Positions 45,450-57,350 of a stretch of 64,000 nt of DNA are shown here, one piece after another (position 1 is the stretch's first letter; each line of letters starts with the position of its first letter). Source of the stretch: Dastarcus helophoroides (lineage: Eukaryota > Arthropoda > Insecta > Coleoptera > Bothrideridae); contig CM053328.1 in NCBI GenBank assembly GCA_028583605.1, positions 17,377,982 to 17,441,981 of the forward strand, in the 5' to 3' direction. The translations under genes were made by a program, and so were the position numbers. The notes beneath the pieces are model-generated. The model was not told the origin of the DNA. It was given only the letters and a program-made list of their open reading frames with translations, and searched no databases.

Positions 45450-46118
45450 AAATTTTTTTTAAGTTTAATCCACTCGCAAAGGGTGCTTTTAAAGCACTGC
45501 GAGTAGGATACGGAATCAAGGATAGATGGCGATGAACCGCCTTCTTAAACAAGGATAGGTTGTAATTTTTGGGGAAATTTCCTTTCGGTAACAAGTTCCA
45601 TAACTTGGAAGTTTTATAGAAAAAAGAGTGTCCGTAGACAGAAGTTCTCACTGTGTCAAGCTGGACCGTACAGGAATTTGCTGTCCCCAACTGTCTAGTA
45701 CGCTTTAAGAATCTTGCCCTTGGGGGGATTAATCCTATTAGTTCCTGCGAGCATCTTTCATGATAGTACTTGTAGAAAAGAGACAAGTCACCAACCATAT
45801 GCCTGTGCTCTAGTGTTTCGAGAGAATCGGTCAGACTTTCGTCATCAATTAGGCGAATCGCTCTTCTTTGAATTGAATCTAGAAGATCTAAAGTGTGTTT
45901 TGGGGCTGAACTCCAAACATGAAAGCAGTATTCTAGTGTTGGCCTAACTTGAGCTTCGTATAGGGTTAATAGCTGATGAGATGTGAAGTACTTTTTAGCT
46001 CTAAAAAGAAAGCGTAGCTTCTGAGAGGCGAACTTGGCAATGACGCGCACATGATCGTCCCAAGAGAAGTTAGTACTTGCATTCACTCCTAGGATAGATA
46101 GATTAGATCCCATCGGAA
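45450..46118 (-). mobile_element. Jockey-type LINE, 5'-truncated, inserted in the right terminal repeat
   Basis: The minus strand encodes the region after the reverse transcriptase domain: NLSILGVNASTNFSWDDHV, ASQKLRFLFRAKKYF, EAQVRPTLEYCFHVWSSAP, SIQRRAIRLIDD, LSLFYKYYHERCSQEL, YNLSLFKKAVHRHL. This frame is intact to its stop. The 3' end is GAGTGGATTAAACTT plus an A-run. The host transposon repeat is cut after ATGAAAT (45450) and resumes at GGAAATAAACAA (46119), so GAAAT is a short target duplication. The 262-codon frame includes about 30 codons of host transposon sequence at its start. Confidence 0.85.
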
Positions 46119-46394
46119 GGAAATAAACAAAACCACCTTTTTTATTCAAAATTGAACTACCTATAGCTATTATATTTTTTGGTTGTGTAGAACATGTTGT
46201 GTGGGTGTGCCTCATCCACGTAACTTTTTAGCAACCTGGAGATTGCCGCAATATTTGCTCTCAGTACGTTAAAGAATAACTTCGCGAGCTAGTCACACCA
46301 ATATCTATAACGTTTCAGCTTTGAACGTTTGTCACATAATTTCGCCATTATTGATTTGTACAGATAACTTCAACAAAGAACACATAATAATTTC

Positions 46395-47290
46395 TATAAA
46401 ATGAATATAAAAAACTTTTCGTTAAATTAATTTTTCTTGAAAATGAAAGCGAATTACGACTTACCCTTTTACACTGTACTTACGTGGAATTTGACTTAAA
46501 AAAAGCATTGGGTATACAGATGTAGTATGCTACTGTAATTTTTTATCATGTTTACATATGTTCCTTACTTGATTACTATTTTAAATAAGCATAACCTTAA
46601 AAAATATTTTACTGATTTGATTTTACAATAAAAAAAAAATATTTTATTGTTTAATTCTACTTTCGAAATGCCTACAAAAGAAATAGGGAACGAATATCTT
46701 CCATTCCTGATAGCACTCCAGAATTTTGAAGGTTAGACGTCAATTTGGCAAGTATGAATCAAGTAAGAAACATGCGTGTACATGCCAAAAAATGACAGCA
46801 GCTCACTAGATGGTAAAGTTTTTGTTCACTCGATATAAAAGTTATAAGTATCTGAGGTTCCTAGGTTTGATTTTTCTTTAATAAACTAGGTTTTTCTTTA
46901 TTAAAATTTTAACTTTTTAACCATTATTTTCTATTCTGAGAAATTTGAAATGACGGAAATAAGAATGGCAAAAATTGATTAAGAATTGTAACCTGTAACG
47001 TGAGAGCAGACATTTACACAGATTGACGGTCGTTGTTCGATGACCAATTTTGGAGTTAATCACAACTGAAATAGGCAGTTAATTGTATGATTGTTTAGAA
47101 AAAGCTTCCCTCTATCCAAAAAGCGCTATATTACAACTGATTTTGTGCAAAATACCTGAGACATAATCCTTCTTATGGCAAAAAAATCCTGTTTTTAGGC
47201 ATTTATCAATAACAGAGCAAACTACGACCAACCATCGTGCAATTGATTGATCAATTACAATATCTGCAATTGAAAGTGCAAATTAGAATT
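46395..47290 (+). repeat. Unclassified dispersed repeat, copy A, right part
   Basis: It aligns by eye with 52600-53190: GAAAATGAAAGCGAATTACG / GAAAATGAAAGAGAATTACG, CCTAGGTTTGATTTTTCTTT, ATTCTGAGAAATTTGAAA, CACAGATTGACGGTC, CCTCTATCCAAAAAG and TTATGGCAAAAAAATC-type landmarks in the same order. It contains a later MITE (46510-46831) absent from copy B. Confidence 0.65.
46510..46831. mobile_element. GGGTATAC-type MITE, copy 2
   Basis: It starts GGGTATACAGATGTAGT and ends with the AATGACAGCAGCTCACTAG, TGGTAAAGTTTTTGTTCAC segment, which is the mirror of the left arm CTACTGTAATTTTTTATCAT. It matches 59866-60218. The empty site is visible in repeat copy B near 52735-52750. Confidence 0.65.
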
Positions 47291-48936
47291 TTGAGAATAA
47301 TCTATTCCAAATATCCAAATGAAATATTATTTTTATTTAAAAAGTTTTAAAAATTTGTTATTTACATATAGAAAAAGTACAAGTTGAATGTGTAAATGTA
47401 AAATTGTGAAGAAAATCTGGGTTTATAAAAACATTGGGGTGTATACTCAAAATTTTGAGATAAAAATATAATCAATTTCACATCTTGTTCTAATTCAAAA
47501 TATATATTAGTAATAAATTTTAAAAATTTCACAATCGTTGAACAAATATTATATATGATCGGACCAGGTTTCCCTTGTTCTCGAGATTTCAAATTTAAGG
47601 TTTAAATTTCGTATTTATAATTATAAATCTTCTTGATTAAGGTTGAAATGAAGGAATTAAAGTTAAAATAACTTCGATATTTCTACAAAAAGTTACTTGA
47701 CATTTTAAGTTTAAGAATCGAAATTTGGAAATGACTAATTAAATATCCTACACATTTCGACAAAACATCTTAATTTCTAAATTAAAGCTAATATCTCGAG
47801 CTTAAAATTTAAATGTGTAGATTAGAGTGAAAAAATATAATGTAAAGAATGTTTTCTCAAAATTTAAAGTTTTGTGATAGGAATATAGAATACTAACTAT
47901 TAACACCGACTTCATCTGCTTCATTATATGAATAATTCCCATTATAATCTAACGGATAACCTGTTCAAAATTAAAAACAGTTTTTAAGTTTGTTAAATTG
48001 ACGGATCTGTTGGTTTTGTTTTAATTTATCTCTGGTTTGAATTAATAATCGGTCTAGCAACTTGCTGTAAGATAGTGATAGATAGTCTCGGCGATTAGAC
48101 AGACATAATTTGTCATTTGTGCAGATTGCAGAATTTTGTTTTATTCAAATTCTTTGACACGATCATGTATGTTTAGCTGCCTAGCGAAACTTGACCTAAT
48201 ATGTTAAGTAGAAAATTGTATCCTATCACGTTAGAGCACGCTGTCAGATTCTTTTCGTAATTTACATTTTTTTTTACATGAAATTTCGAATTCAATTTTA
48301 AAATTAATAAAACAGATTGTCGAATTTTCTGGTTTAAAAATTATAGTCTTAAATTTTGAATTTCATGTTCAAATTTTTGAGCGTTTTCTATAAATCCGGA
48401 ATTTAGATAAAATTTTAAAGATTTGACTTTTTTCACAACATTTTTCTAGATTATTTTAAAACTCTTCGCTTTTTGATAATTTTTAAAAATAAATTTAGTT
48501 TTCTGTTGTAAGTTTTCACTGTAATTTGTAATTTAGACTTTTTCAATTTTATATTTTATTTTTTGAAATTAAATTCGAAATGAGAATATCTCAAAACAAA
48601 TTTTTACATTTAATGTGAAAATCTCTAGAAAAATTATAATTTAATGTTTGTAAAATGTGTAATTAATACAAAGTAAGGATGGTAACAGTACCAGCAATTT
48701 TTTTTAAATTGGATCGCTTTATGTCTGACGGGAAAAAATAAAATTTTTGAACTTAAAATCAAAATTTAAGAAGAAAAATAGGGATTTTAATTTGTGATCA
48801 AAACTAAGAAATATGTGCAATCATTTTTAAAAAGCAAGGTGTCATCTCATTTTTTTTGTGGTCTCTTACATTAAAAAATCATTTGGATAAACCTGAATTT
48901 GGGAAAACTGTCATGGGAGATGTCCTCAAGAACTGA
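47291..48936. other. AT-rich cryptically repetitive stretch
   Basis: The AAATTTCG / AAAATTTTGA type tract occupies about 47600-48880. There is no coding sequence. Confidence 0.45.
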
Positions 48937-49262
48937 TAGCTTTGATGGCCCCCAAGAGCAACATTCTTAAGGCATACAAGACAGTCGGAGACAGCAAATT
49001 TCTATGCAGCCCTACTTGGCACAGTGAGGACTCCTATTTAGGACAACTCTTTTTTTATAGAGAACTTCAAAAAAGAATGTTAAATAAAATTTATAAACGG
49101 AACTTTCAAATTTTGGAATTCTTTGCCAAGCAAGCTTTGCCTCGATAATTACAACTTGTCCTCGTTTAAAACGGCAGTTTATCGCCATTTCTTTTTATTT
49201 TCACCTTTTACTTACAACACTCCAAGGGCACAATATACCCTTTGCGAGTGGATTGTACTGGG
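48937..49262 (+). mobile_element. Jockey-type LINE 3' end fragment
   Basis: GCATACAAGACAGTCGGAGA then CAGCAAATTT, later CTTGTCCTCGTTTAAAACGG and the terminal TGCGAGTGGATTGTAC, match the other copies of the family in plus orientation. A small internal insertion-like difference near 49070-49120 and frame breaks mark it as dead. Confidence 0.75.
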
Positions 49263-50728
49263 ATTTAAGTGATTCTTGAAACTTCATTTATCCAATTTCA
49301 CGGTATATGGTATTCAATTAATTTATCTATTGAGTTTTGAGCTTCCGATCAAATTGTCAAAAAATTCGAAGTCCTACTTTTTGAGAGATTGATCGACATG
49401 GGGGATAATATGTAGGTATACAACTTATTTTCTGTTCTTCCTTTACCATTTAACTTTTTTTGGGAGTGGCGAGGGGATGTTTCAAACTAAAGACAAAACT
49501 CTTCCAACTGGTAAATCTGCAACATGTGAACACATTTACCGGCTGGTTTACTAAAACACGAGCGTTATAATTTGATGCAACGCATGAAGATAAATCGTCC
49601 TTTGCCGCTTAATCGTCGGCATAAATTAAACCGTATACTCACTCACTCCTATGTGCTACCTTGTCTGCTTTCGCCAAGTAGTATCGGTAGATATTCATGA
49701 CTGGCGTTGAAAAAAAATCACATTCGAGTTTAATTGAGGGTTGCCGCTCTTATTTGCTGCATTTAACCTACTTCTGGCTTCCACACTTTATTTACGACCG
49801 GGCTTTTTGTTGCGAACGGCGGTTTACGTTTCGGGTATACCTGACGTGCAACTAATCATAATGCCGGCGTATTCCGACCTCATTGTTTCCACATTCGACG
49901 ATACACACAGGAGGATATAGAAATAAGGGGGATATGGAAATGAATCTGCTGCGAATAAAAATGAAGCAGGTTCCAATGACATGTTTTCAGGAGCTTGTTT
50001 TGGACACATACAATATCTGCATAGACAGCGATAGGAAGCGGCTGGAATGGGTTAGGCAACCTTGATCCAAAATAAATCCAAAAATTACGACACCAATCAT
50101 CTTTTTTTATTTATAAAGGCACAAAAGTTTCCAGGAAACTAGTAAACAATCTTTAGAAGAAAAATATTTTTTCTGGCAAACTAACTTGTTTCGAATGGTT
50201 CGTTCGTTTCGTTTTGTGATTTATATAATTTTTTTTTTCATTATTGTAACGTGGGAAGTGTTATTGGGTTCCATGTGTGCTAGAGCGAGTGTAACGTTTC
50301 AGAACACTCGAAGAAACAAACAAACAGAATTACCTGCATTAATGTAGATTAGTGCTGCCCAACCTTTTAATTAATTGGAACTAACTCACAAGTTTGTAGA
50401 CGAACCACACCATGAAGACTTGAAGATCGATAACAAAAAAAGAAAAGAAACCACAACTCTAAAATCTTACCCCACAAGCGAGCCACAAAGCAAAAAATTT
50501 GTGGAAACTCGAAATGGAAACATGCCGTTTATTGTTTTACAATTTATGAGGGAATTTCTCTAATAAAAGTTTTTCGTTTCGCTTTTATACAGATGTTCCC
50601 AAATGTCACCGACAACGGTAGACTAAGGATGACAAATTAATATATGTTAAGATCTATGAAAAAAGATTAATAAAACGTGTTTAGTTATGGAACTGTAGGA
50701 CTTCAAAGTTGTCATGAAGTAAAATACT
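49263..50728. other. Non-coding stretch with a GC-richer patch
   Basis: The part 49560-50070 is repeat-free and richer in GC and CpG than most of the window (GACCGGGCTTTTTGTTGCGA; TGCCGGCGTATTCCGACC). Short frames overlap on both strands without resemblance. It is a candidate regulatory patch. Confidence 0.3.
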
Positions 50729-50990
50729 TTAATCAATAACCAGGGCCAAAATTTTATTTTTATTCACAAAATTGGGTCCTCGCCATTTTAAAAATTTTGA
50801 CTTGTTATCAACCATGGCAACCGAGGGTACTCGCACAAGGTCAGCGATCTCAGGGGTCGAGTGCGACAGGAATGCTGAGGGAAAAAGTGCTTGCGATGAA
50901 CCGAAATGCGGCGGCTGGGTTGAGGCATTCATTCGGGGTGATTCATGGGAGACGTATGGGCGCGGCTAGCTAACGTTAACATGGATGGTT
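50729..50990. other. GC-richer patch with small opposing frames
   Basis: A 65-codon plus-strand frame (50772-50969) reads MGPRHFKNFDLLS, then SGVECDRNAEGKSACDEPKC and GGWVEAF; a 67-codon frame lies opposite. The plus frame is rich in charged residues and contains several cysteines but matches no family I know. A real small exon cannot be excluded. Confidence 0.25.
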
Positions 50991-51079
50991 AAATGTATAG
51001 ATTTTACTTTGTCTTTTCAAATGTTACAGTTTGATATTTTTGTAATAAACGGTTGTTTACAGACTTTTGTATTTAAAAT

Positions 51080-51960
51080 GTTGGCTGTTCTGGAAATCTT
51101 AACTTTATTTCGAAATTTCAATTTTTTTAAATTTCGGTATTTTTTCTAAAATTCTTATTTTTTTTGCAATATTAACATATGACCAAAAATTTCGACATTT
51201 TCCTATTCATTTTTTTTTCTCTCTTTTTTCAAAGTTTTTTGTTACTTTTTTTTTGGAAATTTTGACTTTCTAAAAATTAAAATCTTATTCTTCTTCACTT
51301 TTATTTCAAATTTTTTTTTATAAAATAATATATCCACTCAAGACCAATTGTTTCTCGAAATTTCAACAAAAATAAAAAACGGCTGAAAATTTGGGGATAG
51401 TATGAAAATTCATAATTTTGAGAAAAAGTCGGAAATTTTGGTACGAACGTCGAAAATTCGGGAAAGCAGTTGAAATTTTTAAAAAATTTGAAAAAATGTA
51501 GAAATTACGAGATGGAACAGAAAATTTTTGTGAACAAAATGTTATGAAAAAGCAAAATTTTCGAAAAAATTAATCAGAATTTTGCAAACTTATATGCAAA
51601 ATTTGTCAACAAATGAAATATTTTTCTAGAGACGTGAATTTTTTCAATAAGAACGACAGTTAGCAGAAAAATAAAATTTCTCAAAAATATAAAATTCTGT
51701 GGAAAATGCGAAATTTCGCAGAAAAAAACTAAATTGTGAAAATTTCAACAGGGGTTAGAAATGATATTTTAATAGTCAGAATTCCGATACAAAAGTTAAA
51801 TTCAAATAGAAAAGTTTGTGATTCCGAAAAAAAAGTGGTATATCGAAAAATCAGTTAAAATAAATGAAATTTTAAATAAACCTCTGCATCAAAATTTCAC
51901 TAAAATAATCTTTAAATATTAAAACAACAATAACACAATTTAATTAACAAAAGTATAAAA
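51080..51960. repeat. Cryptically repetitive AAATTTCG tract
   Basis: It has the same irregular GAAATTTTG / AAAAAGTCG composition as 4250-5340. Confidence 0.55.
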
Positions 51961-51991
51961 TATGGTATTTTTGAAAATGAAAGAAAGAAAA

Positions 51992-52024
51992 AGGTGTTAT
52001 TTTTATTATTATTATTATTATTAT
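51992..52024. repeat. (ATT)n microsatellite
   Basis: About 9-10 near-perfect trinucleotide units. Confidence 0.9.
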
Positions 52025-52249
52025 TTTGTTATTTGGATTATCTTTCAGACAAAGTATTTCATTTCGCTTGTAAAATGATCCTTAAAATAAAAATAAATAC
52101 CATTAAAGTCGATAAGAAAAGTTTTTTTAATATTAAATATTAATAAATTACAATTAAAATTTCGATTTTCAAGATTTTACTACAGGTTTTCAGAAAAATA
52201 TCCAAATTTTGAAATTAAAGCTGACATTTTCAAAAAAAAGTCAAGATCG

Positions 52250-53190
52250 TTGGTAAAACCAAAACTGCACACCATGGGAATTGGTTTTATAGTTTCAAGT
52301 TAAGTTTTCGTATAAAAGCAGAAAGTTCGTGAACTTCAATATAAAAATCTATTTTTGTCCCCAAAAATATTCCTAACATAAACAAACATACCTTATGCCA
52401 CATTGCGATTTCCATTTGACCAATTACCGTGGTTGTAAATAAAAATGTTTTTTTCAGTAATAAGCATCTTGTTTAATGAACTGACTGTGAGGATTTAAAA
52501 ACAAAATTGGCATCTAAAAGTCAGTGCCTAATTTGTACAACTTCTATTTCCATGATAATTAAACTATAGTACATTTTATTTGAATGAAGTTTCTATGGAG
52601 TGAAAAGCAAAAACTTTTTATTAAACTATGTTTCCTCGAAAATGGAGTGAAAAGCAAAAACTTTTTATTAAACTATGTTTCCTCGAAAATGAAAGAGAAT
52701 TACGTCTCATCCCTTTCCACTGTATTTAACTGATACTAGAATAAAAGATTATAAGAACCCGAGATTCCTACGTTTGATTTTTCTCTTAAAAACCTGTTTT
52801 TCTTTAATGAAATTTAAACCGTTTAACGAATCATTTTTAAAATCAATAGGGTCTTATTCTGAGAAATTCCAAACCGATAGAAACAAGAACAGGTTAAAAT
52901 CCGTTAAGAACTGCGACCTATAGTCTGATAACAGAGGTTCACAGAGATTGACAGTCTTTTTTCGATGACGAATTTTGAAGTTAATCGCAATCCTAAAACA
53001 CCGTAGCAAATGGTATCCTTGTCTAGAGAAAACTACCCTCTATCCAAAAAGTTATATTAAATTTGATTTGATGCTAAATTTCCGGAGCTATAATCATTTT
53101 TATGACAAAAAGTCGTGTTTTTTGGCAGTTTTCCGATGATTGAAGAAACTGTGCAATAACTGTAAAATGTATAAATTTCAATTAAATATA
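52250..53190 (+). repeat. Unclassified dispersed repeat, copy B (contiguous)
   Basis: This is the uninterrupted counterpart of copy A (42720-43160 plus 46395-47290). It encodes nothing recognisable; the alignment by eye is clear but diverged. It contains a 47-bp perfect tandem duplication. It serves as the empty-site reference for the insertions in copy A. Confidence 0.65.
52595..52688. repeat. 47-bp perfect tandem duplication
   Basis: 52595-52641 is repeated exactly as 52642-52688 (unit begins ATGGAGTGAAAAGC and ends TTTCCTCGAAA). Copy A has a single version. Confidence 0.97.
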
Positions 53191-53379
53191 AAGTTAGGGG
53201 AAAAATGTAAAAATGAAAACTGAAATTTTTTAAGTAAGTTAAAAAATTTTTGGAATTTCGAGAGGAAAAACATTTTGATATTAAAGTCGAAATTTTGTAG
53301 GAAACATCCAAATCACTAGAAAAAAGTAAAAAATTTGAATTTTATTTTATTAAGTTCTAAGATTCATTTCTACAAGCAA

Positions 53380-53860
53380 AATACTCGTGAGATCCCCTAA
53401 TAAATGAATTGTTTATATGTTAAGCCAAGGAATGTTTTCAACGCATTTTCTCGAGCACATCAATTTCCGAGGCATCCTCTTCCCCCTTCTCGTTCAAGTC
53501 TGAGGGGTCTTTAAAACCCACACGAATAACAAGACAGTGGATAATTAAATTTGTATTTTATTTTCTAAAGGAACAGCCGGCGCTCGCCACCCTTTTTGAT
53601 CCTTAGCGCAAAGACGCTAATACAATAGAGGATTTACAAGGTGAAATCCACGGGCAAAATGAGATTATGTCACGCCTTTCCCCCCTTAATACATCTCTTT
53701 TTTGCGCGTACGTTTCAAGAGGGTCATTTAAATTCGCTACGTGCTTTCACTTGTCAAACGCTTTTGTTACTAAAGCTTCGAAATTTTTCGCCCGACCGAA
53801 ACGCCTTGTTATTCAGACGGTCAGTATATGCGGTAGCCTTTTGAAAACTAAACAGGTAAA
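53380..53860. promoter_or_regulatory. GC-richer unique patch (possible regulatory element)
   Basis: It is repeat-free, with GGAACAGCCGGCGCTCGCCA and similar strings. Two overlapping plus-strand frames (53641-53844, 53667-53879) resemble nothing. Regulatory role is inference from composition. Confidence 0.25.
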
Positions 53861-54603
53861 TCTGAAGAGATATATTTAAAAAATAGGCAAAAGTAAAGAC
53901 ATAAAACTAGAAATTAAGAGTGACTGTTGGAGTATACACTAGTAAAAAAAGTCAAAATATCGGAAATATTTTAAAATAAATGCTGTCACGCGAAACCATA
54001 AGTTTACTCATATTCAAAATTGCTCAACGCGGCTAAAAAAGTTTTCACTCAAAAAAAACACTTCTAATTTCCGACTTTAAGTGACGCTATATCTACAAAG
54101 AAGAAGTTTCGAAACTTAGTGAAAAATGTAAAAATGCAGTATCTTCAATGAGGAATGGGACAGGAACAAAAGATGATTAAAAAATTTGAAAACATGATGT
54201 TAAATTATAACATGTGCGAAAATTTCGGTGTTATTTCTTGATCGCTAAAAATTGTCAAAAAAATCCAAATATAGAATAAAAAGTACCACAGCCCATTTAA
54301 AGAAATTCATTACAATGGTGCCATTAGCCATAAAGAATGAAAATTAAGTTTTCTTACCTGCAAATGTGTCCCAAATGATATAATTTAACATTTTTTTTAC
54401 ATTATTTAAACAACCCTGTGTACCTGAGGTACTGCACTGTTCCAATCCTCGCTGAACATCCTCTGTATTAATAAAATTGAAATATCTACTAGTAATTTTA
54501 AAATTACTATTGCTTTTACAATTGATTTCTAAAACCAATAAAAAATTTGTTGTATGTGTTATTTTATAAGCCGTAACATACTTAAAATGCACGTTGCCCA
54601 AAT
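53861..54603. other. AT-rich stretch with a tentative exon
   Basis: The minus-strand frame 54344-54601 has a strong donor GCAG|GTAAGA at about 54356. From an internal ATG the peptide would be MLNYIIWDTFAG, ending one base into a codon, as the beat Ig1 exon requires. It is less leader-like than the mini-exon at 39243, so it is listed only as an alternative. Confidence 0.2.
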
Positions 54604-57350
54604 GATAAAGAGGATTGTTTTTATGTTCAATCTACTTGTAAAGGATAGCCCTATGATGCATTCAAAGCACCGCGAGTAGGATACGGAAACAAGTATAGAT
54701 GGCGATGAATCGCCTTCTTAAACAAGGATAGGTTGTAATTTTTGGGGAAAATTCCATTGGGTAACGAGTTCCATAGCTTAGAAGTTCTATAGTAAAAAGA
54801 GTTCGTAGATAGAACTCCTCACTCTCGGCAAGCTGGACCGCACAGGAATTTGCTGTCTCCGATTGTCTTATATGCCTCAAAAATGTTTCCCTTGCGGGGA
54901 TCAATTTTATTAGTTCCTGTGAGCATTTTTCATGAAAGTACTTGTAGAAAAGAGATAAATCACCAACGATCCGTCTGTGCTCTAGTGTTTCGAGAGAATC
55001 GGTCTAAGTCTCGTCATCAATTAGGCGAATTGCTCTTCTTTGAATTGAATTCAAAAGAGCTAAAGTGTGCTTTGGGGCTGAACTCCAAACATGAGAACTT
55101 GAGTTAGCTGATTAGATGATTAGCCTTCTTAAACAGGGATAGGTTGTAATTTTTGGAGAAATTCCGTTTGGTAAATAATTCCATAGCTTTTACGTTCTAT
55201 AGAAAAAAAAAGTCCCCATAGTCGGAAGTCCTCACCGTGTCAAGCTGGACCGTACAGGAATTTTTTGTCTTTGACTGTCTTGTTTACCTTAAAAATCTAA
55301 CCCTAGGAGGGTTCAATCCTATGACTTCCTGCAAGCATCTCACATTAAATCACTTGTAGAAAAGAGATAAGTTACCAACTATCGGCCTGTGCTTTACTGT
55401 TTTGAGAGAATCGGTCAGATTCTTGTCATCAGTTAGGCGAATCGCTCTTCTTTGAATTGAATCCAAAAGAGCTAAACTCCAAACTATTTTTGGGTTGGCC
55501 TAACTTGAGCTTTGCATAAAGTAAGCAGTTGATGAGATGTGAAGTACTTTTTAGTTCTAAAAAGAAAGCCTAGCTTCTGAGAGGCGGACTTGGCGCGCAC
55601 ATGATCGTCCCAAGAAAAGTTAGTGCTCGCATTCACTCCTAGGATAGACAGATTAAATTCCATCGGGAAGATTTTACCGTCCATGCGCACGTTTGTTGTA
55701 TTATCCCTTGATGATTTCTTCGAGAATATCGCGGCCTGAGTTTTTGAGGCCTTGAAGTCGACTAGATTTTTCTTACCCCATTCCAAAATGATTCCGAGAT
55801 CCCGAGGATGACACCAGGCCACTACCATATGCGTAATTGTATATCGAATTGGAGGTTGAAGCTAAAAGATTGTTTATGTGTAACAGAAACAGAGTAGGAA
55901 ACAGAATAGACCCCTGGGGCATCCTTGCATTAATCGCAAATGTCTCGGATGAGATGCCATCGACGATGAGCTGAAGAGATCTGTCAGTGAGAAAACTGGG
56001 TATCAAATGACAAGAGTCCAGGAAAAAGATCACAGGATTTTAATTTGGCCGAAAAAGATCGGTACCAGACTCCGTCAAAGGCCTTTGAGATATCCAATGC
56101 CACAATACTAGCCTCGCCTTGTTTTTTCAGAGTTGAGGTACAGATATGAGTAACAGATAGCCAGTTGAGTGTTGTTGTCTAAAACCGTATTGCCTGTCCG
56201 AGCTGATTCTCTTGTCCTCCAGACATTTAACAATACCGATGTTGATAATCTTTTGCATCACTTAAGATATAATGGGCAACAAAGATATAGAGCGACAGTT
56301 GTTATCTAGATTTCTTGTTCCCTTTTTGGGAACATGCAGAACTAGCAGATTTCTAGATATTAGGGAATACACCTTTGTTGTAAGAGAGTGTAAACAATTT
56401 GCTTAGGACAGGAGTCAACTCTAGAGCGCACTTCTTAACAACAATAGCGGGGATACTATCAAGGCTAGAAGCTTTCAATGTGTCGAGCTCGAGGAGAATC
56501 TTCCTGACTGAGTTGTCCGAAAACAACTTCAGGGAGAATAGAAGGTTCTGCGTTTCGAGAATCAAAGTTAAAATTTTCAGCAAACATTAAGGCTACCAGG
56601 TCAGCCTGTTCCTTGAAAGTAGTCGCAATATTGCTGCTGTCATCAAGTAAAGGTGGAAAATTTGAAGATGTAAAATTCTTTCCAATCGACTTTGCAAATC
56701 CCTAAAAGGACCTGAAAACTTTCGAACAGTTGATAAGCCTCTAGTGCATTTTACGATCGAAATCACTTTTTACCTCGTCAATAACCTGTTTACAAAAATT
56801 TCGTGCGTTTACAAAGGTGGTTCGAGTCTCGACTGAGGAATTATTTCTCTAACATCAATATGCGCGATTTGTGCAGGAGATAGCCTGAGAACCATTTTTG
56901 CTGAACCAAGATTTACTGGGGGCAGACTTCTTTTGGGAATGGAGAATTGAGTATTTCATTCCAACCAATAGTTTCAGTGATGGATTCGGCGACTGAGGAA
57001 GGGTTGTCTCAGTTAAAGCAAACTTCTTGCCATGGAAAAGATGCAAAGAAGTTTCTTAATTCTTCCCAGTTTACCGAGTTGCAAGTGGTAAATCCTACGG
57101 GGCCGTGTCTGAGAAGAAGGTGAAGTGAGCTAGAGGTTGCTACAAGCTGGTGATTGGAATTTCCAAGTGGTGATGACACAGTGATTTTCTACGAATTTGG
57201 AGAATTTGTAAGGAAAAAGTCGAGTAGATTAGGTTGATGGATATCGACATCAGGAATTCTTGTGGATTTCTCAACCAATTGTGATAGTCCACAAGTGATG
57301 CCGAAAGCCTCTACCACTGCCTCTGCCCGCGCAGTCGGTTCGGGAAGAAA
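54604..57350 (-). mobile_element. Jockey-type LINE, long but dead copy plus a second 3' fragment
   Basis: Minus-strand order: endonuclease C terminus (AEAVVEAFGITCGLSQL, IHQPNLLDFFLTNSPN, SPLGNSNHQL, where the usual GNSDH aspartate is N) at about 57340-57150; linker (LFHGKKFALTETTLPQSPN) at 57046-56855; DDSSNIATTFKEQADLV at about 56640; RT start (NSVRKILLELDTLKASSLDS, IPAIVVKKCALELTP) at 56550-56400; SFLTDRSLQLIVDGISSE and ARMPQGSILFPTLFLLHIN; YNYAYGSG in place of the catalytic YADD at about 55830; then FNLSILGVNASTNFSWDDHV and onward. Stops and frameshifts break it repeatedly. From 55107 down to 54604 a second, 5'-truncated 3' end of the same family abuts in the same orientation. Confidence 0.88.

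Larger units (their letters stand above)
43615..46165 (-). mobile_element. Tc1/mariner-superfamily transposon (DD41D-like) with long terminal repeats
   Basis: The left end is TA followed by CAGGGTGATTCATTAAGAAT. The left terminal repeat is at least 50 bp and probably about 430 bp: the part at 43955-44040 (ATCTAAAAGGTAGTTCAATT ... GAGTTATTTGCATTTTAAAT) is mirrored on the right in two pieces, 45400-45450 and 46120-46165, because a LINE has inserted in between. The outer part of the right repeat is not visible after 46165. The centre carries the transposase pseudogene 44266-45222. Confidence 0.75.
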
